The translations under genes and the position numbers were made by a program. From NCBI RefSeq assembly GCF_900230215.1, contig NZ_LT907982.1:1736001-1800000 (forward strand): a DNA stretch of 64,000 nucleotides, read 5' to 3'. The notes beneath the pieces were generated by a model, which saw only the letters and a list, made by a program, of their open reading frames with translations, was not told the origin of the DNA and did no database searches. Source of the stretch: Jatrophihabitans sp. GAS493. Lineage in GTDB: Bacteria > Actinomycetota > Actinomycetes > Mycobacteriales > Jatrophihabitantaceae. Shown here piece after piece: positions 60,231-64,000 of the stretch (position 1 is the stretch's first letter; each line of letters opens with the position of its first letter).

Positions 60231-60815
60231 ATGAGTACCGCCACCGAACTCGTCACCGATCTCGCCGATCACCGCACCCGGCGCAACGAGTTGCGCCCGG
60301 CCCATCCGCCAGCTACCACCGATGCCGATTCGAGCGTAGTCACCGTACTGGTCATTGCCGTTCCCGGCGCGGTCGACCAGCGTTGGTTGCGTGAGGTCGT
60401 CGAGCCCCATCTGCTCTCGCATCGCCAACTTCCGGCCGCCGAGTTGTCGGCCGACCAGCTACTGGCCCAGGTTGCTCCAACGCTGGTGCCGCCGCCGGCA
60501 GCGCAGATCGTCCCCAGAGCGGCCGGGGCGCTCAGTGTCGGCCCGCTCAGCATGGACCTCGACGAGCTGCGGGTCAGCGTCTCGGGACGCCGTATCGAGC
60601 TCACCTATCAGGAGTTCATGCTGCTGAAGACGTTCATGCTCAACCCGAGTCGGGTCTTCAGTCGGCAGCAGTTGCTGGAGCTGGCCTGGGACCACTACGA
60701 CTGGGGGCCCATGCGCACCGTCGACGTCCACGTGCGCCGGGTGCGCGTGAAGCTGGGGCCGGACGCGCCGCGGATCGTCACCGTCCGTGGCTTCGGCTAC
60801 CGATTCGAGCCGTAG
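60231..60815 (+). CDS. winged-helix (OmpR-type) transcriptional regulator without receiver domain
   Basis: 194 residues. The C-terminal 95 or so form an OmpR/PhoB DNA-binding domain (LTYQEFMLLKTFMLNPSRVFSRQQLLELAWDHYDWGPMRTVDVHVRRVRVKLG...VRGFGYRFEP). The N-terminal part (VTVLVIAVPGAVDQRWLREVVEPHLL) is not a phospho-receiver: no Asp-pocket text is seen. AGGAG stands eight bases before the ATG at 60231. No kinase gene is next to it. It converges with metX. Confidence 0.85.
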   Translation: MSTATELVTDLADHRTRRNELRPAHPPATTDADSSVVTVLVIAVPGAVDQRWLREVVEPHLLSHRQLPAAELSADQLLAQVAPTLVPPPAAQIVPRAAGALSVGPLSMDLDELRVSVSGRRIELTYQEFMLLKTFMLNPSRVFSRQQLLELAWDHYDWGPMRTVDVHVRRVRVKLGPDAPRIVTVRGFGYRFEP

Positions 60816-60818
60816 CGG

Positions 60819-61952
60819 CTATCGCCCGGGCTGGGCCATCGCCTCACTGATGACGGCGCCTACCGCTTCGGTCTCGATGAGGAATCCATCGTGTCCATAT
60901 GGGCTTTCGATGCGATGCAGCGCGGCACCGGCGATCCCGTCGGCGAGCTCGTCCTGCTGGGTGGGCAGGTAGAGGCGATCAGAGGAGATCGATACGACGG
61001 TGGTGGCGGCGGAGATCCGGCCGAGGGCTGAGGCGACCGTCCCGCGATCGCGGCCGACGTCATGGGTGTTCATGGCCCTAGTCAGATTCACATAACTACC
61101 CGGGTCGAATCGACGGCCCAGCTTGCCGGCGTGATAATCGAGGTAGGACTCGACGGCGTAGCGTCCGGTGCCGAGAGGGTCCTCCGAGGGCTGGGCGGAG
61201 CGTCCAAAGCGGACTCCGAGCTCGAGCTCCGAGCGGTAACTGATGTGCGCGATCCGTCGCGCGATCCCCATACCGACCAGTGGAGGCCGGCCGGAGCGGC
61301 CCGTCAGGGTGGGCGGGCTGTCGGCGTAGTAGTCACCGCCCTGCCACTGCGGGTCCGCTTCGATCGCATGGACCTGGGTCGAGCAGAGCGCGATCTGCTC
61401 AGCCGTAGCCGCCGCTGCGCAGGCTACTAGGATCAGCCGCTCGACCCGCTCCGGCACCGAGACACCCCACTCCACCGCGCGCATCCCGCCCATTGAGCCG
61501 CCGAGGACCGCACGCCAGCGCGCGATACCGAGCTGGTCGGCCAGGGCGATCTCGGCGGCCACCTGATCGCGTACGGTCAGGCGCGGGAACCGAGAGCCGA
61601 ACGCGGTGCCGTCGGCAGCGAGTGAACTCGGCCCCGTGGTTCCCTGACACCCGCCGAGTACGTTCGTGGCCAGTACGAACCAGTGACGGGTATCGAGCGG
61701 ACGCCCCGGGCCGATGAGACCATCCCACCAACCCGGGGTCGGGTGGCCCGGCTGCGCCGGGCCGGTTACGTGCGAGTCGCCGGTCAGTGCGTGTTCGACG
61801 AGTACCGCGTTGTCTCCGGTGAATTCGCCCCAACTCTCGTAGGCGACTTCGGCATCCGGGAGCTTCTCCCCGGACTCGAGATCCAGCGGTCCCGTCGACA
61901 CGAACTGCCGGCGGCCGATCGGGTCGCCGGCACGCCAATATGAGGTGGGCAC
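60819..61952 (-). CDS. metX: homoserine O-acetyltransferase
   Basis: 377 residues, alpha/beta-hydrolase fold acyltransferase that makes O-acetylhomoserine, the first step of direct sulfhydrylation to methionine. The nucleophile Ser153 is in LGGSMGGMRAVEW, with Asp in SISSDRLYLP and His in GHDGFLIE completing the triad; ATNVLGGCQGTTGP is the family loop. GTG start at 61952. It follows metY by 24 bases on the same strand, forming a two-gene operon. Confidence 0.93.
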   Translation of the reverse strand: MPTSYWRAGDPIGRRQFVSTGPLDLESGEKLPDAEVAYESWGEFTGDNAVLVEHALTGDSHVTGPAQPGHPTPGWWDGLIGPGRPLDTRHWFVLATNVLGGCQGTTGPSSLAADGTAFGSRFPRLTVRDQVAAEIALADQLGIARWRAVLGGSMGGMRAVEWGVSVPERVERLILVACAAAATAEQIALCSTQVHAIEADPQWQGGDYYADSPPTLTGRSGRPPLVGMGIARRIAHISYRSELELGVRFGRSAQPSEDPLGTGRYAVESYLDYHAGKLGRRFDPGSYVNLTRAMNTHDVGRDRGTVASALGRISAATTVVSISSDRLYLPTQQDELADGIAGAALHRIESPYGHDGFLIETEAVGAVISEAMAQPGR

Positions 61953-61976
61953 GGCTAGGCGTTCACGGTCGATGGG

Positions 61977-63296
61977 TCACAGTTTGGCCGCCGCGAAGCC
62001 CTGCTCGAGGTCGGCCAGGATGTCGTCGATTCCCTCGATGCCCACGGCCAGGCGCACCAGGCCAGGCGTGACGCCGGAGGCGAGCTGCTCCTCAGGAGTG
62101 AGTTGTGAGTGCGTCGTGGAGGCCGGGTGGATCACCAGGCTGCGCACATCGCCGATGTTCGCGACATGGCTGTGCAGCGTCAGTGCTTCGACGAACTTCA
62201 CGCCGGCGTCCAGCCCACCGGCGATCTCGAAGGCGAGCACCGCGCCCGCACCCTTCGGCGCGTACTTCTGGGCCAGTTCGTAGTAGGGCGATGATGGCAG
62301 GCTGGCGTACAGTACCTTCTCCACCTGACCGTGCCCCTCCAGGTACTGAGCGACCGCGAGGGCGTTGGCGATGTGCCGCTCCACCCGCAGGCTCAGCGTC
62401 TCCAGGCCCTGGATGAACTGGAACGCGTTGAACGGGGAGACGGCGGGACCGAGGTCGCGTAGTAGCTGGACTCGAGCCTTGAGGATGAAAGCCAGGTTCG
62501 CACCGAGCGGGGATCCGACGCCGAGCGCCTCGGCGTAGACCAGGCCGTGGTAACTCGGGTCGGGCGTGTTGTAGTTCGGGAAGCGCTCCGGGTCCTGGGC
62601 GAAGTCGAAGCGGCCGCCGTCGACGATGACACCGCCGATCGAGGTGCCGTGGCCGCCGATGTACTTCGTCGCCGAGTGGACGACGATGTCAGCACCGTGC
62701 TCGAACGGGCGGATCAGGTATGGGGTGGCGATGGTGTTGTCGACTATGAGCGGGACACCGATCTCGTGGGCCAGATCGGCGACGGCCCGGATGTCGAGCA
62801 GGTCGGACTTGGGGTTGGGGATCGTCTCGCCGAAGAAGAGCTTGGTGTTCGGGCGGACGGCGGCTCGCCAGCTGTCCAGCGAAGCCGGGTCGTCGACGAA
62901 GCTGACCTGGATGCCCAGCTTGGGCAGCGTGTAGTGGAAGAGGTTGTAGGTCCCGCCGTACAGGGAGGACGAGGAGACGATGTGGTCGCCGGCCTCGGCG
63001 ATGTTGAGGATGGCCAGCGTCTCGGCGGCCTGGCCCGAGGCCACCAGCAGCGCCCCGACACCGCCCTCGAGGGCGGCGATGCGCTCCTCGACCACGGCCT
63101 GCGTGGGGTTCTGGATGCGCGTGTAGATGTTGCCGAATTCGCTGAGGGCGAAGAGGTTGCGGGCGTGATCGGATGAGTCGAAGACGTAGGAGGTGGTCTG
63201 GTAGATCGGGACGGCACGCGCGTTCGTGTTGCTGTCCGGTGCGGCACCGGCGTGTACCTGCTTGGTCTCAAACGACCAGTTGGCGGGATCGGTCAT
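61977..63296 (-). CDS. metY: O-acetylhomoserine aminocarboxypropyltransferase (sulfhydrylase)
   Basis: 439 residues, Cys/Met-metabolism PLP enzyme that converts O-acetylhomoserine and sulfide to homocysteine. The PLP lysine lies in HSATKYIGGHGTSIGG; ETIPNPKSDLLDI and QTTSYVF are family blocks, and the long form (over 420 residues) fits MetY rather than MetB. ATG at 63296, GGAG eight bases upstream. First gene of the metY-metX operon; a Cys-containing short ORF precedes it. Confidence 0.93.
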   Translation of the reverse strand: MTDPANWSFETKQVHAGAAPDSNTNARAVPIYQTTSYVFDSSDHARNLFALSEFGNIYTRIQNPTQAVVEERIAALEGGVGALLVASGQAAETLAILNIAEAGDHIVSSSSLYGGTYNLFHYTLPKLGIQVSFVDDPASLDSWRAAVRPNTKLFFGETIPNPKSDLLDIRAVADLAHEIGVPLIVDNTIATPYLIRPFEHGADIVVHSATKYIGGHGTSIGGVIVDGGRFDFAQDPERFPNYNTPDPSYHGLVYAEALGVGSPLGANLAFILKARVQLLRDLGPAVSPFNAFQFIQGLETLSLRVERHIANALAVAQYLEGHGQVEKVLYASLPSSPYYELAQKYAPKGAGAVLAFEIAGGLDAGVKFVEALTLHSHVANIGDVRSLVIHPASTTHSQLTPEEQLASGVTPGLVRLAVGIEGIDDILADLEQGFAAAKL

Positions 63297-63344
63297 GAGT
63301 GTCTCCTGACGGGAAGTACGGATGGGTTCGACGCCACGGCACAG

Positions 63345-63434
63345 CTAGGCCGAGCGGATAACGCAGCTCTCCAACACAGAGGGACAAGAGGCTGAGCTGA
63401 TACGGCCGGACGCGAGTAACAGCCGGCGGCGCAT
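63345..63434 (-). CDS. candidate leader peptide ORF upstream of metY
   Basis: A 29-codon frame MRRRLLLASGRISSASCPSV... ending at TAG 63347-63345, 48 bases before metY. It has two Cys codons and an R-I-S-S-A-S-C stretch that loosely recalls the R-V-S-S-A-x-C leader peptides seen before sulfur genes in actinobacteria. The same frame is open back to an ATG at 63485. Its ribosome site is weak. Speculative. Confidence 0.3.
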   Translation of the reverse strand: MRRRLLLASGRISSASCPSVLESCVIRSA

Positions 63435-63660
63435 GAGGGTGACACGCTCAGCGACGACAACTGCGGCGACAGCCCATGCGGCCATGGAGGACGAGGAATC
63501 CGCTCTGGGCGCAGTACGTACTTGTCACCGGTTGCACCGGTTCAGCGTAGGTCGGCCGATCGGCAATGTCCACTAAAACGATATGGCTACAGCAGGTGCT
63601 CAGGCGAACTCGCAGAGGTTGGATGGATTGCCCTCCCTGGGTCGGAATACTCTTGTCTAC

Positions 63661-63676
63661 TAGTTCGCTAGAACTA
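63661..63676. promoter_or_regulatory. palindrome before the SsuD-like gene
   Basis: TAGTTC-GCTA-GAACTA, perfect 6-bp arms, 22 bases before the GTG at 63699; possible operator for a regulator of sulfonate use. Confidence 0.45.
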
Positions 63677-63698
63677 CTATGACCCTGAGGAATCTATT

Positions 63699-64000
63699 GT
63701 GACGAAGCCAGTCTTTCATTGGTTTTTGCCGACCGGCGGCGATGGGCGCCAGATTGGGGGGTCGGTTCACGGACTGGGAATCGGAGCTACCCAGGTCGAC
63801 CGTCAGCCTCGAACGGCCGGTGAGCGGCCGGCCGCCCTGGAGTACCTGAGTCAGGTGGCCCGAGCCGCCGACCAGCTCGGCTACGAAGGCGTGCTCACCC
63901 CGACCGGGGCGCACTGCGAGGACGCCTGGGTGGTCACGGCCGCGCTGATCGCGCAGACGACCCGGCTGAAGTTCCTGGTCGCCTTCCGGCCGGGCCTGAT
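63699..64000 (+). CDS. alkanesulfonate monooxygenase-like (SsuD/LLM), N-terminal part
   Basis: The gene runs off the window end. The first ~100 residues read [13 protein letters not shown]..., [50 protein letters not shown], the FMNH2-dependent SsuD-type luciferase-like family that frees sulfite from alkanesulfonates. GAGGA stands seven bases before the GTG at 63699. Divergent from metY-metX, which use the sulfide that would be made from such sulfite. Confidence 0.85.
   Translation, partial: MTKPVFHWFLPTGGDGRQIGGSVHGLGIGATQVDRQPRTAGERPAALEYLSQVARAADQLGYEGVLTPTGAHCEDAWVVTAALIAQTTRLKFLVAFRPGL

Noticed and set aside
63297-63560. SAM riboswitch before metY
   Set aside because: I searched by eye for the SAM-I and SAM-IV cores and found no matching conserved bases or pairing; only a weak leader ORF remains.
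1-64000. tRNA, rRNA, CRISPR or prophage features
   Set aside because: No tRNA-like T-arm with matching acceptor stem, no spaced direct-repeat array, and no integrase or phage structural genes were seen.

Overview
The window is high-GC DNA with GTG/TTG starts, F420-type luciferase-like oxidoreductases, a complete mycofactocin locus, MmpL, DUF3349 and [3Fe-4S] P450 ferredoxins. This points to a free-living actinobacterium (Mycobacteriales/Frankineae-like); I cannot name the genus. I saw no tRNA, rRNA, CRISPR array or intact insertion sequence.

Region 1 (1-21163) is a catabolic island for a lipophilic, probably branched isoprenoid or steroid-like compound. It holds two P450s, two [3Fe-4S] ferredoxins, two acyl-CoA ligases (one FadD19-like), an alpha-methylacyl-CoA racemase-type CoA transferase, SDRs, a Zn alcohol dehydrogenase, an NDMA-dependent nicotinoprotein alcohol dehydrogenase, a Rieske oxygenase, F420-type oxidoreductases, an uptake-type solute-binding lipoprotein and three members of a lipocalin-like (CrtC/AttH/DUF7064-type) family. 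Seven of its promoters carry the inverted repeat CCAACY-N4-RGTTGG (plus two weaker copies). I read this as one regulon whose regulator lies outside the window.

Region 2 (21164-24711) is gene-poor, with three small or medium membrane proteins of unknown role and long stretches with no convincing gene. Region 3 (24712-31305) is the mycofactocin cluster, mftR<>mftA-B-C-E-SDR-F-D. It makes the redox cofactor that the nicotinoprotein alcohol dehydrogenase of region 1 is expected to need, and mftR carries two likely operators. A TetR-MmpL pair and a divergent TetR/quinone-oxidoreductase pair follow (31391-36126), each with its own palindrome.

Region 4 (36230-48835) is a mixed envelope and stress region. 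It has a broken CsbD-like gene, a glutamate-synthase-like FMN protein, and a four-gene surface operon (CHRD protein, class F sortase, lipoprotein, cupredoxin). It also has a phosphate transporter with a small partner, DUF1345/DUF3349/DUF6328 proteins, a haloacid-dehalogenase-like hydrolase, a Zn dehydrogenase and a YihY protein.

Region 5 (48819-64000) holds SRPBCC proteins, a CHASE3-like/PP2C phosphatase, a Tat-exported GH3 glycosidase, a frameshifted DUF5937-ArsR regulator beside an MFS transporter, an EAL-HDOD protein, a winged-helix regulator, metX-metY for methionine synthesis, and the start of an SsuD-like monooxygenase. The regulon motif, the rearranged mycofactocin locus and the sortase/cupredoxin operon deserve most attention.
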